Below are positions 16,180-26,237 of a DNA stretch of 64,000 nucleotides, piece by piece (position 1 is the stretch's first letter; each line of letters starts with the position of its first letter). A program made the position numbers and the translations under genes. The notes under the pieces are model-generated. The model made no database searches. It was not told the DNA's origin and saw only the letters and a list, made by a program, of their open reading frames with translations. The stretch is from Nitrospiraceae bacterium (lineage in GTDB: Bacteria > Nitrospirota > Nitrospiria > Nitrospirales > UBA8639): the NCBI GenBank assembly GCA_020632595.1, contig JACKFF010000012.1, positions 43,775-107,774 on the forward strand. The letters run 5' to 3'.

Positions 16180-18966
16180 ATGTCATCTTCACAGTTGGAA
16201 AAAACGTACAATCCTAATGAAGTCGAGCAGCGATGGGGTTCCTATTGGATGGAGCACCAACTCTTTCAGCCTGACCTCGGCAACCGATCCACATCATTTT
16301 GCCTGGTCATTCCTCCGCCCAATGTCACGGGGTCACTCCACATCGGCCATGCTCTCAATACGACCATCCAGGACATTATCGTTCGATGGCGACGCATGCA
16401 GGGACTCAAGACTCTTTGGGTGCCCGGGACGGACCATGCGGGGATTGCGACCCAAAATGTCGTCGAGCGACAACTCGCACAGGAAGGTCAGTCACGAGAA
16501 GATCTCGGGCGCTCAGCCTTCATCGAGCGGATCTGGAAGTGGAGACACCAATCGGGAGATACTATTATCGAACAATTAAAACAATTAGGAGCATCCTGCG
16601 ATTGGTCTCGTCTCCGGTTTACCATGGACGAAGGACTTTCGCGGGCAGTTCGAGAGGTGTTTGTTCGTCTGTACGAGGAAGGCCTTATTTACCGAGGGGA
16701 ACGTTTAATAAATTGGTGCCCGCGCTGCCTGACAGCCCTGTCTGACATTGAAGTCGAGCACGAACCAATCACAGGAAAGCTTTATCACATTCAGTATTTC
16801 CTCGCTGACGATCCAACACAATTCCTCATGGTGGCTACGACCAGACCAGAGACTATTCTTGGAGACACCGCAGTGGCTGTCCACCCTGAGGATCCTCGCT
16901 ATCAACAGTACATTGGCAAAGAAGTTCGCGTCCCATTGACGACACGAACCATTCCCATTTTAGCTGATCCGATATTAGTTGACCGGGAATTTGGAACCGG
17001 AGCCGTCAAAATTACCCCTGCGCATGACTTTAATGACTTTGAAGCAGGCCAGCGACACGATCTTCCACGCCTGGCGATATTCGATTTTCAAGCTCGAATG
17101 AGCCCAACAGGACTTCAAGAAGCTCAAGCAGACTCCAGACTTCGAAGCATCCTCAACCTCAAGCCAGCTCAGGAAGCCCGCACCATGGTGATAGAAGCCC
17201 TGGAGAAGGACGAACTTCTCTTAAAGGTAGAAGATCACGCCATGGCCATCGGGAAATGTTATCGATGCAAAACCGTTGTCGAACCCTATCTTTCACCACA
17301 ATGGTTCGTCAAAATCCAACCGTTGGCAACTCCTGCCATACAAGCGGTTGAAGCCGGACACATTCGAATTATTCCCGATGGATGGAAAAACAATTATCTG
17401 GGCTGGATGCGCCAGATTAAAGATTGGTGCATTTCTCGCCAAATCTGGTGGGGACATCAAATCCCTGCCTGGTACTGTCGAACCTGCAACAAGGACAGGA
17501 TACTCAAAACTAGCCAGGTGGGCGAAGTCCCTGAGGATAAAGGCATTTCTTCCGACCAGCTCACAATGAGCTGCTTTATCGCCCCAGACGCACACCCCAT
17601 CGTCTCGAGAACTCCCCCACAATCCTGTCCAACATGCGGCGGGACGAGCCTTTTTCAAGACCCTGATGTATTAGACACCTGGTTCTCATCGGCCCTATGG
17701 CCATTTTCTACCCTAGGGTGGCCAGAAAACACAGAAGACTTTAAATCATTTTACCCAACAGGAACTCTAGTCACCGGACTGGATATTCTCTTTTTTTGGG
17801 TTGCCAGAATGATCATGATGGGCCTGAAATTTACGGGGCAGGTCCCATTCCGCGATGTATACATCCATGCCCTGGTTCGAGACGCCGAGGGTCAAAAGAT
17901 GAGCAAATCCAAAGGAAATGTGATTGATCCCCTAACCAAAATGCGACAATATGGAACGGATGCCCTGCGGTTTACCCTGGCCTCAATGGCCTCTCCTGGC
18001 CGGGACATTAAACTAGCCGAGGAACGCATTGAAGGGTATCGAAATTTTGTCACAAAGCTCTGGAATGCCGCACGCTTTATTCATCTCTATGCGGACGGAC
18101 CGCGGACATCACTCGCAGCAGAATTCCGACCTTTTCCAGATCGATGGATTCTCAGCCGACTGAACCATACGATCCGTGAAGTGAGCCAAGCTTTTGAAGA
18201 CTATCGCTTTGACCAAGCCGCCTCTGCTCTCTATCAATTCATATGGCATGAATATTGTGATTGGTTCATAGAACTCGCCAAGCCCTGCCTCCAACAGGAA
18301 AACCATCCTGATGCCCCTGCCACCCGTCAGACACTTTTAGAATCATTTGAAATCATCCAACGGCTGTTACACCCCGTAATGCCATTTATTACGGAAGAAA
18401 TATGGCAATCCTTCCCGCACGAAGGGCCATCAATCATGACGCAGCCCTATCCCACTGAAAAGCCGGAATGGTTCAATGCTGAAGCCGAACAGGCTTTTTT
18501 ACTTCTCCAGGCGTTTGTCAACACGGCGAGAACTGGGCGAGCCTTCCTGAATATTTCCTCCGCTCAAACCCCTTCGATCTATGGAGCGAGCACCCAGGTC
18601 AATGACACGGCCCTTCTGACCTTTCTTGCGCCCTATATTGAGTCAATTCTACGCTCATCGGTCATCACAGACCAGGGCATCCCATCTCTCCGTACATTAC
18701 AATTGCCTTCTGGTCATTTCAGCACTATTGGTATCCCCGTTCCCAATGAGATTGACCTCCATGAAGTGGTTAAAAAAATTCAGAAACAAATTGGAGAAAA
18801 AGAAAAAGAAGTGCAGCGCCTAGGCAGTCGGTTATCCTCTCCGGAATTCAGGGAGAAAGCGGATCCTTCCGTAATCCAGGAATCAGAAGACCGCCGTACC
18901 AAGCTGATCGATGAGTTGGGAATTCTGAACATGACCGAACAACAACTGGTTTCCATGACGACCTGA
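16180..18966 (+). CDS. valS: Valyl-tRNA synthetase
   Basis: 928 residues, normal bacterial length. Class I signatures: PPPNVTGSLHIGHALN with HIGH at 54-57, and KMSKSKGNVIDP with KMSKS at 573-577. The editing domain between them contains the expected TTRPETILGDTAVAV. The anticodon-binding region follows, and the protein ends in the coiled-coil tRNA arm (about 860-925) typical of ValS. Charges tRNA-Val and edits Thr-tRNA. The stop codon overlaps the ATG of nadC (TGATG), and a tight nadC-birA-coaX series follows. No T-box leader is visible. Confidence 0.98.
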   Translation: MSSSQLEKTYNPNEVEQRWGSYWMEHQLFQPDLGNRSTSFCLVIPPPNVTGSLHIGHALNTTIQDIIVRWRRMQGLKTLWVPGTDHAGIATQNVVERQLAQEGQSREDLGRSAFIERIWKWRHQSGDTIIEQLKQLGASCDWSRLRFTMDEGLSRAVREVFVRLYEEGLIYRGERLINWCPRCLTALSDIEVEHEPITGKLYHIQYFLADDPTQFLMVATTRPETILGDTAVAVHPEDPRYQQYIGKEVRVPLTTRTIPILADPILVDREFGTGAVKITPAHDFNDFEAGQRHDLPRLAIFDFQARMSPTGLQEAQADSRLRSILNLKPAQEARTMVIEALEKDELLLKVEDHAMAIGKCYRCKTVVEPYLSPQWFVKIQPLATPAIQAVEAGHIRIIPDGWKNNYLGWMRQIKDWCISRQIWWGHQIPAWYCRTCNKDRILKTSQVGEVPEDKGISSDQLTMSCFIAPDAHPIVSRTPPQSCPTCGGTSLFQDPDVLDTWFSSALWPFSTLGWPENTEDFKSFYPTGTLVTGLDILFFWVARMIMMGLKFTGQVPFRDVYIHALVRDAEGQKMSKSKGNVIDPLTKMRQYGTDALRFTLASMASPGRDIKLAEERIEGYRNFVTKLWNAARFIHLYADGPRTSLAAEFRPFPDRWILSRLNHTIREVSQAFEDYRFDQAASALYQFIWHEYCDWFIELAKPCLQQENHPDAPATRQTLLESFEIIQRLLHPVMPFITEEIWQSFPHEGPSIMTQPYPTEKPEWFNAEAEQAFLLLQAFVNTARTGRAFLNISSAQTPSIYGASTQVNDTALLTFLAPYIESILRSSVITDQGIPSLRTLQLPSGHFSTIGIPVPNEIDLHEVVKKIQKQIGEKEKEVQRLGSRLSSPEFREKADPSVIQESEDRRTKLIDELGILNMTEQQLVSMTT

Positions 18967-19880
18967 TGGGTGTGCCTTCTCCCGACTTTCCTGCTTCCCT
19001 TTTCTCCATGCGGCGCATAATCAGCGCTGCACTGGAAGAAGATCTTGCCTACGGAGACCTGACTTCAACCCTTCTCATTCCACCGAATTTATTAGCTCGC
19101 GCCAACATCATCGCGAAAGGCCACATGATTGTGGCTGGCGTGGCCATTGCCAGGGAGGTGTTTCAAACTGTCGATTCAACCATTGAACTGACCACTCATG
19201 CTGGCGATGGAACCATAGTGCGCCCGTCAACCACTATCCTGAGCATGAAAGGAAAGGCACAATCGCTCCTTCAAGGCGAACGTATCGCCCTGAATTTTCT
19301 CCAACGGCTTTCGGGGATCAGCACGCTCACCCATCAGTTCTGCGAGGCTGTCCGTGATTATCCAGTCAATTTAGTGGACACACGGAAAACAACACCGGGA
19401 CTCCGGGCCTTAGAAAAATGGGCCGTTCGCCTTGGCGGGGGCAAAAATCATCGCTTCTCACTTCATGATGGCATTCTCATTAAAGATAATCACTTGATGG
19501 TGATGGCATCCCAACGGTTAAACATTACCCAGACTTGCCTATTGGCCAGACAACATGCCCCGCATGGCCTTCGAATTTGCGTGGAAGTCGAAACAATGGC
19601 GCAGGTCCGACAGGCCTTGAAGGGAAAGGCCGATGTCCTTTTATTAGATAACATGACCCCCGATCATGTCAGACAGGCCATAGACATCATCAAAAAGCAG
19701 GCCTTAGTGGAAGTATCAGGGGGCATGACCTTGGAGAATGTTCGAGATATGGCAGCAGCGGGACCGGATTTCATTTCGATTGGGGCACTCACACATTCCG
19801 CCCCATCCATGGACCTTTCCATGGAGATCGTTCCTCTCCGAACAAAAAGACGTCCTCAAAAGCGCGGACCACGAACCTGA
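18966..19880 (+). CDS. nadC: Nicotinate-nucleotide pyrophosphorylase (carboxylating)
   Basis: Converts quinolinate and PRPP to nicotinate mononucleotide in NAD synthesis. 304 residues; the core starts at MRRIISAALEEDLAYGDLTS (ATG 19008 is the alternative start), and 18966 overlaps the valS stop. Diagnostic segments: ALNFLQRLSGIST, TRKTTPGLRALEKWAV with the following GGGKNHRFSLHD, IKDNH, VEVET, LLLDNM and the VSGGMTLENV phosphate loop. No nadA or nadB in the window. C-terminal RTKRRPQKRGPRT is an unusual basic tail. Confidence 0.96.
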   Translation: MGVPSPDFPASLFSMRRIISAALEEDLAYGDLTSTLLIPPNLLARANIIAKGHMIVAGVAIAREVFQTVDSTIELTTHAGDGTIVRPSTTILSMKGKAQSLLQGERIALNFLQRLSGISTLTHQFCEAVRDYPVNLVDTRKTTPGLRALEKWAVRLGGGKNHRFSLHDGILIKDNHLMVMASQRLNITQTCLLARQHAPHGLRICVEVETMAQVRQALKGKADVLLLDNMTPDHVRQAIDIIKKQALVEVSGGMTLENVRDMAAAGPDFISIGALTHSAPSMDLSMEIVPLRTKRRPQKRGPRT

Positions 19881-19906
19881 TTTTACTCTAACCCCCTGAC
19901 TAATCA

Positions 19907-20731
19907 GTGGTATCTTCCACTAAACTAGCCGGACTTCTCCCCTCAAAAAAGTTTGGCGAGACCCTTTATATTTTCGAAGAATTAGCCTCAACCAATGCAT
20001 TTGCCATGGAAAAAGCAAAAAACCAAGCACTTTCTGGAACCGTTATTCTGGCCGACAGACAAACCGCGGGACGAGGTCGATTAGATCGTTTTTGGTTTTC
20101 CCCGGGCAAGTCCAATATTTACGGATCTCTCCTTTTTGTTCAAGAGACCCCCATTCAATATTTAGGATGGGTTCCTCTGATGGCCGGAGTGGCCATTGCC
20201 CAGGCAATCGAACAACAAGCATCTATTCGTATCGATCTAAAGTGGCCCAATGACTTGGTAATTGGAGGACGAAAATTAGGCGGCATTTTATGTGATTCTT
20301 TTCGGAATCCAAAACACCATTCATGCGTGGTTATCGGGTTTGGGATTAACGTTAACCTCTCTCAACCGGAATTTCCTATAGAACTTCAAACGAGTGCGAC
20401 TTCTCTGAAGATCCATTGTCATGGCGCTGTGGACAGAGAGGAACTCATCATGAAGGTGATCACATCCTTGGAAAAAAACTGGGAAACCCTGAAGGCAAAC
20501 GGACCTCTGTACTATCTTGAGGAATACACACATTGGTGTGTCACCATTGGGCAACCGATTCAGATTCTGTTTCCTGACGGAAGCCAACTTCAAGGGCTGG
20601 CTCATTCCATCGGAGAGCATGGCCAACTACGAGTCATACCCTCCCCTTCCGATTCAAATGATCAATCAGCTAGGATTCGAAATATTCATTCCGGCGAAAT
20701 CCTTCATCTGCGCACAACCTCCCAACAATAG
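19907..20731 (+). CDS. birA: Biotin--[acetyl-CoA-carboxylase] ligase, class I
   Basis: 274 residues from GTG 19907. Attaches biotin to the carboxyl-carrier protein. It has the biotinyl-5'-AMP loop GRGRLDRFWFSPGKSNIYGS (about 52-71), KWPNDLVIGGRKLGGIL (about 112-128) and a small C-terminal SH3-like domain (FPDGSQLQGLAHSI). The N-terminal winged helix of the bifunctional repressor is absent, so this is the purely enzymatic form. It is 26 bases after nadC and in line with coaX, forming a cofactor group (NAD, biotin, CoA). Confidence 0.95.
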   Translation: MVSSTKLAGLLPSKKFGETLYIFEELASTNAFAMEKAKNQALSGTVILADRQTAGRGRLDRFWFSPGKSNIYGSLLFVQETPIQYLGWVPLMAGVAIAQAIEQQASIRIDLKWPNDLVIGGRKLGGILCDSFRNPKHHSCVVIGFGINVNLSQPEFPIELQTSATSLKIHCHGAVDREELIMKVITSLEKNWETLKANGPLYYLEEYTHWCVTIGQPIQILFPDGSQLQGLAHSIGEHGQLRVIPSPSDSNDQSARIRNIHSGEILHLRTTSQQ

Positions 20732-20773
20732 CCCATCTCTGAAGGATGGCTCAAAAAGGAGTGCCCATTTTTC

Positions 20774-21550
20774 ATGCTGCTAGCCATCGACATTGGAAAC
20801 TCACAGATCGTCTGTGGGGTTTTTCAAGACAGGATACTGATCTCGCACTGGCGCCTATCCACCGACCATTCCAAGACTCCCGATGAATATGGGATTGTTC
20901 TTCGCTCCCTCCTTCAATTTCATAAAATTCTGCCGGAAGACATCTTAGGCTGTATTGTCACGAGTGTGGTCCCCCCTCTCACACATAGTTTCGACATGTT
21001 GGCCCAATCATTATTCGGACATCAGCCCCTAATAGTCACCAGTGCATGTCCTCATGGGCTCATCCTCCGATACAAAAATCCAGAGGAAATCGGGACGGAC
21101 CGTCTCGTCAATGCGGCTGCAGCATTTGCCCGCTATGGACGATATCTCATTATTGTGGATTTTGGGACTGCGACCACATTTTGTATCGTCACCCAAGAAG
21201 GCGAGTACCTAGGCGGAGCCATTGCCCCTGGTTTAAAAAGCGCAGCAGATACCCTGCATACCAAAACGGCAAAACTTCCAAAGGTTGATCTGGTTATCCC
21301 GGCATCCGTGATCGGCCAGGACACGACATCCAGTATGCAGGCAGGAATCATGTATGGATATGCTGGATTAGTTGATGAAATCGTGAGGAGAATTCAACAG
21401 GAAATCGGAGAATTCCCACTTGTCATCGCAACAGGAGGGTTGGCTCAAACAATTGTTCCAATTTCGCACACTATTCAGGAGGTTAGACCCAACCTTACAT
21501 TAGAAGGCTTAAAGCTCCTCTATGATCGAATGACCCCTCCCTGTGGATAA
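20774..21550 (+). CDS. coaX: Type III pantothenate kinase
   Basis: Phosphorylates pantothenate, first step of CoA synthesis. 258 residues. Phosphate-binding DIGNSQ at 5-10, substrate loop GTDRLVNAAAAFARYG (about 108-123), VDFGTATTF with the catalytic-site Asp, and GGAIAPGLKSA. AAGGAG precedes the ATG, a little far (12 bases). It closes the valS-nadC-birA-coaX run; a common arrangement is birA next to coaX, and this window has it. Confidence 0.96.
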   Translation: MLLAIDIGNSQIVCGVFQDRILISHWRLSTDHSKTPDEYGIVLRSLLQFHKILPEDILGCIVTSVVPPLTHSFDMLAQSLFGHQPLIVTSACPHGLILRYKNPEEIGTDRLVNAAAAFARYGRYLIIVDFGTATTFCIVTQEGEYLGGAIAPGLKSAADTLHTKTAKLPKVDLVIPASVIGQDTTSSMQAGIMYGYAGLVDEIVRRIQQEIGEFPLVIATGGLAQTIVPISHTIQEVRPNLTLEGLKLLYDRMTPPCG

Positions 21551-21614
21551 CTTTATGCCAGACCTTTAAATCCTTTAGGTTAACCAAAAATCATAAGAAA
21601 TTTAAGAGGATGGG

Positions 21615-21642
21615 TTGACTTGCCAGATGAAGTGACTATCTG
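21615..21642 (+). promoter_or_regulatory. Possible housekeeping promoter for the grpE-dnaK-dnaJ operon
   Basis: TTGACT (21615-21620), 16-base spacer, TATCTG (21637-21642), about 80 bases before the preferred grpE start. No CIRCE inverted repeat (TTAGCACTC type) and no sigma-32-like boxes were found between coaX and grpE, and hrcA is not adjacent. Confidence 0.4.
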
Positions 21643-21720
21643 ACTTGCGACAAGCAATTTGAAATGTCTTTCTCCTCTTACTGGTCATTTATGACGCAAC
21701 AATCGGGAAAAGGTAAAATC

Positions 21721-22326
21721 ATGTCCTCAACAGAGGAAACTACTGAAGAAGTCACTACAGAAGAAGTCAGCCCTCAAGCACAAACAACCGAGGACACATC
21801 AGAAAGTACTTCTGAAAATGGCGTAACGCCGGAAGAAGAACTTCAAATTTTCCAAGATAAATATTTGCGCCTGGCCGCAGAATTTGAAAACTACAAACGC
21901 CGAGCCCAGCGGGATCAGAACGATTCGATTCGATTTGGCAATGAATCATTATTGAAAAATCTCCTTCCTATTATTGACAACCTTGAGCGAGCCATACAAT
22001 GCGCGAAAGATGCCGGAACGAGCGGCCCATTACTGGAGGGAGTAGAGCTTACCCATAAACAATTCCTGGAAACCGTGGGCAAAGTTGGCGTTCGACAAGT
22101 AAGCACCACAGGAAACTCTTTTGATCCCGCTATTCATCAAGCAGTGACCCAGGTGGAATCTGAAAATGTGGAGCCGAACACTGTCATCGAGGAATTTCAA
22201 AAAGGATATTTATTGCATGATCGGATTTTACGTCCAGCGATGGTAAGCGTAGCAAAAGAAAAATTAGAATTGACTGATCCTGGTTCAACTGAAGAATCTG
22301 GTGAAGAGGGAGGAATACACGTATGA
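21721..22326 (+). CDS. grpE: Nucleotide exchange factor GrpE
   Basis: About 201 residues from ATG 21721, preferred because AAAAGG precedes it; ATG at 21664 or 21691 in the same frame would lengthen it. Acidic low-complexity N-terminus (T/E-rich, about 1-40), then the long coiled-coil helix (LQIFQDKYLRLAAEFENYKR) and the C-terminal beta domain with GNSFDPAIHQAV and ILRPAMVSVAKEK. Releases ADP from DnaK. Its TGA overlaps the dnaK ATG (ATGA), so the two are translationally coupled. Confidence 0.96.
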   Translation: MSSTEETTEEVTTEEVSPQAQTTEDTSESTSENGVTPEEELQIFQDKYLRLAAEFENYKRRAQRDQNDSIRFGNESLLKNLLPIIDNLERAIQCAKDAGTSGPLLEGVELTHKQFLETVGKVGVRQVSTTGNSFDPAIHQAVTQVESENVEPNTVIEEFQKGYLLHDRILRPAMVSVAKEKLELTDPGSTEESGEEGGIHV

Positions 22327-24254
22327 GCAAAATTATTGGGATTGACTTAGGAACAACAAATTCTTGCGTGGCGGTGATGAGTGGTGGAGACCCAACGGTT
22401 ATTGCTAATTCAGAGGGCGGACGGACCACCCCTTCGGTTGTGGCTTTGACCGACAAAGACGAACGATTGGTCGGACAGATTGCCAAACGGCAAGCCATAA
22501 CCAACCCCGAAAATACTATTTATTCGGTGAAACGTCTTATGGGGAGAAAGCATGCTTCTTCAGAGGTCAAAAATGCGGCAAACCGGCTTTCGTATAAGAC
22601 CGCCGAAGGTGCTAATGGGGATGCCCACGTCATCATTCGAGGGAAAAGCTATAGTCCAGCAGAAGTTTCTGCCATGATCCTACAAAAAATGAAGCAAACG
22701 GCTGAAGATTATTTGGGGGAAAAGGTGACAGACGCTGTCATTACGGTCCCAGCCTATTTTGATGACAGCCAACGCCAGGCGACCAAAGACGCAGGAAAAA
22801 TCGCGGGATTAAATGTCTTGCGCATCATCAATGAGCCGACTGCAGCATCACTGGCCTATGGACTCGACAAGAAAAAAGATGAACGTATCGCGGTCTACGA
22901 TCTCGGTGGTGGAACCTTTGACGTTTCCATTTTAGAAATCGGTGAAGGAGTCTTTGAAGTCAAATCCACAAATGGTGATACCTTTTTGGGCGGAGACGAC
23001 TTTGATCTTCGGGTCATGGATTGGCTGGTTGAAGAATTCAAAAAAGATCAAGGAATTGATTTACGAAATGATCGAATGGCCCTGCAACGATTGAAAGAAG
23101 CCGCCGAACGGGCAAAAATCGAGCTTTCCTCCTCCCAAGAGACCGAAATAAATTTACCCTTCATCACTGCCGATGCCAGTGGACCAAAGCATTTGGTACT
23201 TAAACTCACCAGATCAAAATACGAGCAATTGGTCAATGATTTAATTGAGCGAACAATCGAACCCTGCAAAAAAGCCCTTGCCGATGCTGATATGACCACC
23301 AGCGACATCAATGAAATCGTCTTGGTAGGTGGAATGACTCGGATGCCGAAAGTGATTGAACGAGTTAAGCAATTTTTCGGCAAAGAACCCCACCGTGGCG
23401 TGAATCCTGATGAAGTCGTGGCAATCGGTGCGGCCATTCAGGGTGGAGTCCTCAAGGGAGATGTGAAGGATGTCTTGTTATTAGATGTCACCCCGCTATC
23501 ACTCGGCATCGAAACATTAGGGGGAATTTTCACGAAACTCATCGAACGCAACACGACCATACCCACCAAAAAGAGTCAAATTTTTTCAACCGCCGCCGAC
23601 AACCAAACTGCCGTGACCATCAGAGTCTTCCAAGGTGAGCGGGAAATGGCCAATGACAATAAACTCTTGGGACAGTTTGATTTAGTAGGTCTTCCGATGG
23701 CACCAAGAGGTGTTCCCCAAGTTGAAGTCACATTTGATATTGACGCTAACGGTATTGTACACGTCTCAGCCAAAGACATGGCCACGCAAAAGGAACAATC
23801 AATCAAGATCACGGCATCTAGCGGATTAAGCAAGGAAGAAGTTGAGCGTCTGGTTAAGGAAGCTCAAAGTCATACCGAAGAAGACAAAAAGAAACGGGAA
23901 TTGGTCGAAGTCAAGAACCAAGCCGATACCCTTATCTATAGTACCGAAAAGAATTTGAGCGAGCATGGAGACAAGATTGAGGAAACAGAGAAGTCCAACA
24001 TCTCCGGGGCGGTTGACGCACTTCGTAAAGCTATGGAGGGAACCGACCTCGAAGCGATTAAAACCGCCATGCAAAATCTCACCACCGCCTCTCATAAATT
24101 AGCAGAGGAAATGTACAAAAAAGCTTCTACGGATGCCTCTGCCACCGGCTCTGGACCAGATGGCGGCCCAGGAACCACCGGCGGCGAAAGCGCTGGCAGG
24201 GAGGAAAAGGTTGTAGACGCAGAATTTGAAGAAGTTGATAAAGGCAAGAATTAA
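22323..24254 (+). CDS. dnaK: Chaperone Hsp70
   Basis: 643 residues. ATPase domain signatures IIGIDLGTTNSCVAVM (2-17), VYDLGGGTFDVSILEIG and VLVGGMTRMPKV; substrate domain with the LLLDVTPLSLGIETLGG linker; C-terminal lid and a disordered Gly-rich tail ending in VVDAEFEEVDKGKN. Works with GrpE before it and DnaJ after it. No sequence oddity. Several long antisense frames inside it are shadows. Confidence 0.99.
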   Translation: MSKIIGIDLGTTNSCVAVMSGGDPTVIANSEGGRTTPSVVALTDKDERLVGQIAKRQAITNPENTIYSVKRLMGRKHASSEVKNAANRLSYKTAEGANGDAHVIIRGKSYSPAEVSAMILQKMKQTAEDYLGEKVTDAVITVPAYFDDSQRQATKDAGKIAGLNVLRIINEPTAASLAYGLDKKKDERIAVYDLGGGTFDVSILEIGEGVFEVKSTNGDTFLGGDDFDLRVMDWLVEEFKKDQGIDLRNDRMALQRLKEAAERAKIELSSSQETEINLPFITADASGPKHLVLKLTRSKYEQLVNDLIERTIEPCKKALADADMTTSDINEIVLVGGMTRMPKVIERVKQFFGKEPHRGVNPDEVVAIGAAIQGGVLKGDVKDVLLLDVTPLSLGIETLGGIFTKLIERNTTIPTKKSQIFSTAADNQTAVTIRVFQGEREMANDNKLLGQFDLVGLPMAPRGVPQVEVTFDIDANGIVHVSAKDMATQKEQSIKITASSGLSKEEVERLVKEAQSHTEEDKKKRELVEVKNQADTLIYSTEKNLSEHGDKIEETEKSNISGAVDALRKAMEGTDLEAIKTAMQNLTTASHKLAEEMYKKASTDASATGSGPDGGPGTTGGESAGREEKVVDAEFEEVDKGKN

Positions 24255-24313
24255 AGACTTTTGAACAGATTGATGAACATAGGCATACATTTTTCCACCT
24301 TTGGACAACGCTG

Positions 24314-25438
24314 ATGGCACAGACCCAAAAACGAGATTATTATGAAATTCTCGGGGTGGACCGTAATGCCTCGGAAGAAGACATTAAAAAAGGCTTTAGA
24401 AAACTTGCCAGGCAACATCACCCGGACCTGCATGCTGACCCAGTTCAAAAAAAAGCGGCTGAGGAAAAGTTTAAGGAAGCCGGGGAAGCCTATGAAGTAC
24501 TCAGTGATCCAGATCGCCGAAGAAAATATGACATGTTTGGTCATGCAGCGGCCGGCCAAGGAGGAGGAGCCGATGGATTCGGGTTTGGAGGTGGCGGCTT
24601 CGGAGATATGTTTGGGGATATTTTTGAGGACTTTTTTGGTGGAGGCAGAGGTCAAAATCGAGCCGAACAGGGCAATGATCTTCAATATAACTTAGAAATT
24701 TCCTTTGAAGAGGCCATTAACGGCAAGGAAGCCAAACTCAAAATTCCTCGTTGGGAAGTCTGTGAAACCTGCCATGGAACTGGCGCGAAATCCGATCAAG
24801 CCGTCAAACCCTGTTCCGCATGCCGTGGAGCCGGACAAATACGGTTACAACAAGGGTTTTTCACCATTAATCGAACCTGTGGGCAATGCCAAGGATCAGG
24901 TCAAGTCATTGCCGACCCGTGCAAGACATGTAGAGGACAAAGACGCGTTCACAAGGAACGGCTCTTGGCAGTCACCATTCCAGCTGGAGTCGAATCCGGC
25001 ATGAGACTTCGGCTTTCCCATGAAGGGGAACATGGCATGAATGGTGGACCTCCTGGAGATTTGTATGTGGCACTCAATGTCCGGCCTCATCCGCACTTTC
25101 AACGAAAAGGCCAGGATATACTCTATGACCTTCGATTGGATTTTGTCACAGCGACGCTTGGAGGAAAAGTCGAAGTGCCTACATTAAGTGGAACAACCAT
25201 GGTGAAAATCCCTGGAGGGACCCAACACGATCAAATTCTTCGCCTCAAAGGGTTGGGGGCTCCTGGTCTTAAGTCCCAAAATCGTGGCGATCAACTGATT
25301 CGGACTAAAATTCAAATTCCTACAAAACTGACTCCAAAACAACACGAGCTTCTTTCCGCATATGCGGAAGAGTGCGGAATATCTACGGACACGCAAGGAG
25401 AAGGCCTGTTCGATAAAGTGAAAAACATGTTTGATTAA
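24314..25438 (+). CDS. dnaJ: Chaperone DnaJ (type I Hsp40)
   Basis: 374 residues. J domain with HPD at 36-38, a Gly/Phe-rich linker (about 76-115, GFGFGGGGFGDMFGDIF), four CxxC zinc repeats (CETCHGTG, CSACRGAG, CGQCQGSG, CKTCRGQR; the last lacks the usual final glycine), then the C-terminal client-binding domains. Stimulates DnaK ATPase and delivers clients. Sixty bases after dnaK, same transcription unit. Confidence 0.98.
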   Translation: MAQTQKRDYYEILGVDRNASEEDIKKGFRKLARQHHPDLHADPVQKKAAEEKFKEAGEAYEVLSDPDRRRKYDMFGHAAAGQGGGADGFGFGGGGFGDMFGDIFEDFFGGGRGQNRAEQGNDLQYNLEISFEEAINGKEAKLKIPRWEVCETCHGTGAKSDQAVKPCSACRGAGQIRLQQGFFTINRTCGQCQGSGQVIADPCKTCRGQRRVHKERLLAVTIPAGVESGMRLRLSHEGEHGMNGGPPGDLYVALNVRPHPHFQRKGQDILYDLRLDFVTATLGGKVEVPTLSGTTMVKIPGGTQHDQILRLKGLGAPGLKSQNRGDQLIRTKIQIPTKLTPKQHELLSAYAEECGISTDTQGEGLFDKVKNMFD

Positions 25439-25477
25439 CCAGCCTCTTTTACTTCCTCTCCATCTTCACGGAAACAG

Positions 25478-26212
25478 ATGCCCGTCTTTTTCATCCATTC
25501 AACCCAGGTTGAGGATGATAGAGTCACGATCCCCGATCCCTTATTCAGCCATCTTTCAAAAAGTTTACGAATGAGACCGGGAGATCCGCTTATTCTTAAT
25601 GATGAGCAAAATCGTCGATACCAAACAACAATTCTTCAGATAACCAAAAAGACTATCTCTTCGACGGTTCTGAGTATTCAAGAATGCCCTCTCTCCTCCA
25701 CAACCCCTATCACCCTCGCACAAGCAATTTTAAAAGGAGAGAAAATGGCCTGGGTCATCCAAAAAGCCACCGAACTTGGGGTCCATGCGCTTGCACCACT
25801 GATTACGGAAAGAGTCATTTTACGCATGTCCCCAGCTCAGGCAACAAATTGTCAGGAGCGATGGGATCGCATTGCCTTGGAAGCGGCCCAGCAAAGCGAG
25901 CGATGGAGCATCCCAAAGATACTTCCCATCCAGACCTTTCAGGAATTTCTACGACAGAAAAATAAAGGAATACAAATCATGTTAGCCGAGCGGCAGGAGA
26001 AAGCTTTGCTATCGACCATGGACTTACCACCGGATAATCCAAACGGAATTACGGTGTTCACCGGCCCAGAAGGAGGTTGGACGAGGGAGGAACGCGAGAT
26101 AGCCAAAAACCTGAATGTAGTTTTTGCCACATTGGGGCAGGGAATTTTACGAGCAGAAACTGCAAGCCTGGCCTCATTGGTTATTCTACAGGCCAAACTC
26201 AACTATCTCTGA
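25478..26212 (+). CDS. rsmE: 16S rRNA (uracil-1498-N3)-methyltransferase
   Basis: 244 residues of the SPOUT class. N-terminal PUA-like domain, then QKATELGVHALAPLITERV, FTGPEGGWTREE (SAM-knot loop) and TLGQGILRAETASLASL, all characteristic of RsmE. Methylates U1498 in the small subunit decoding region. The gene is 40 bases after dnaJ; the dnaJ-rsmE link (often with prmA) is widespread, here without prmA. It converges on the Ycf48-like gene with only 25 bases between; no clear terminator is visible. Confidence 0.95.
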   Translation: MPVFFIHSTQVEDDRVTIPDPLFSHLSKSLRMRPGDPLILNDEQNRRYQTTILQITKKTISSTVLSIQECPLSSTTPITLAQAILKGEKMAWVIQKATELGVHALAPLITERVILRMSPAQATNCQERWDRIALEAAQQSERWSIPKILPIQTFQEFLRQKNKGIQIMLAERQEKALLSTMDLPPDNPNGITVFTGPEGGWTREEREIAKNLNVVFATLGQGILRAETASLASLVILQAKLNYL

Positions 26213-26237
26213 AATACAACAACGAAAGTGCCAAGCA

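Noticed and set aside
21551..21720. CIRCE or sigma-32 control of the grpE operon
   Set aside because: Looked for TTAGCACTC/GAGTGCTAA and CTTGAA/CCCCAT; neither occurs.
23048..23437. Long antisense frame inside dnaK
   Set aside because: Shadow of the codon bias of dnaK.
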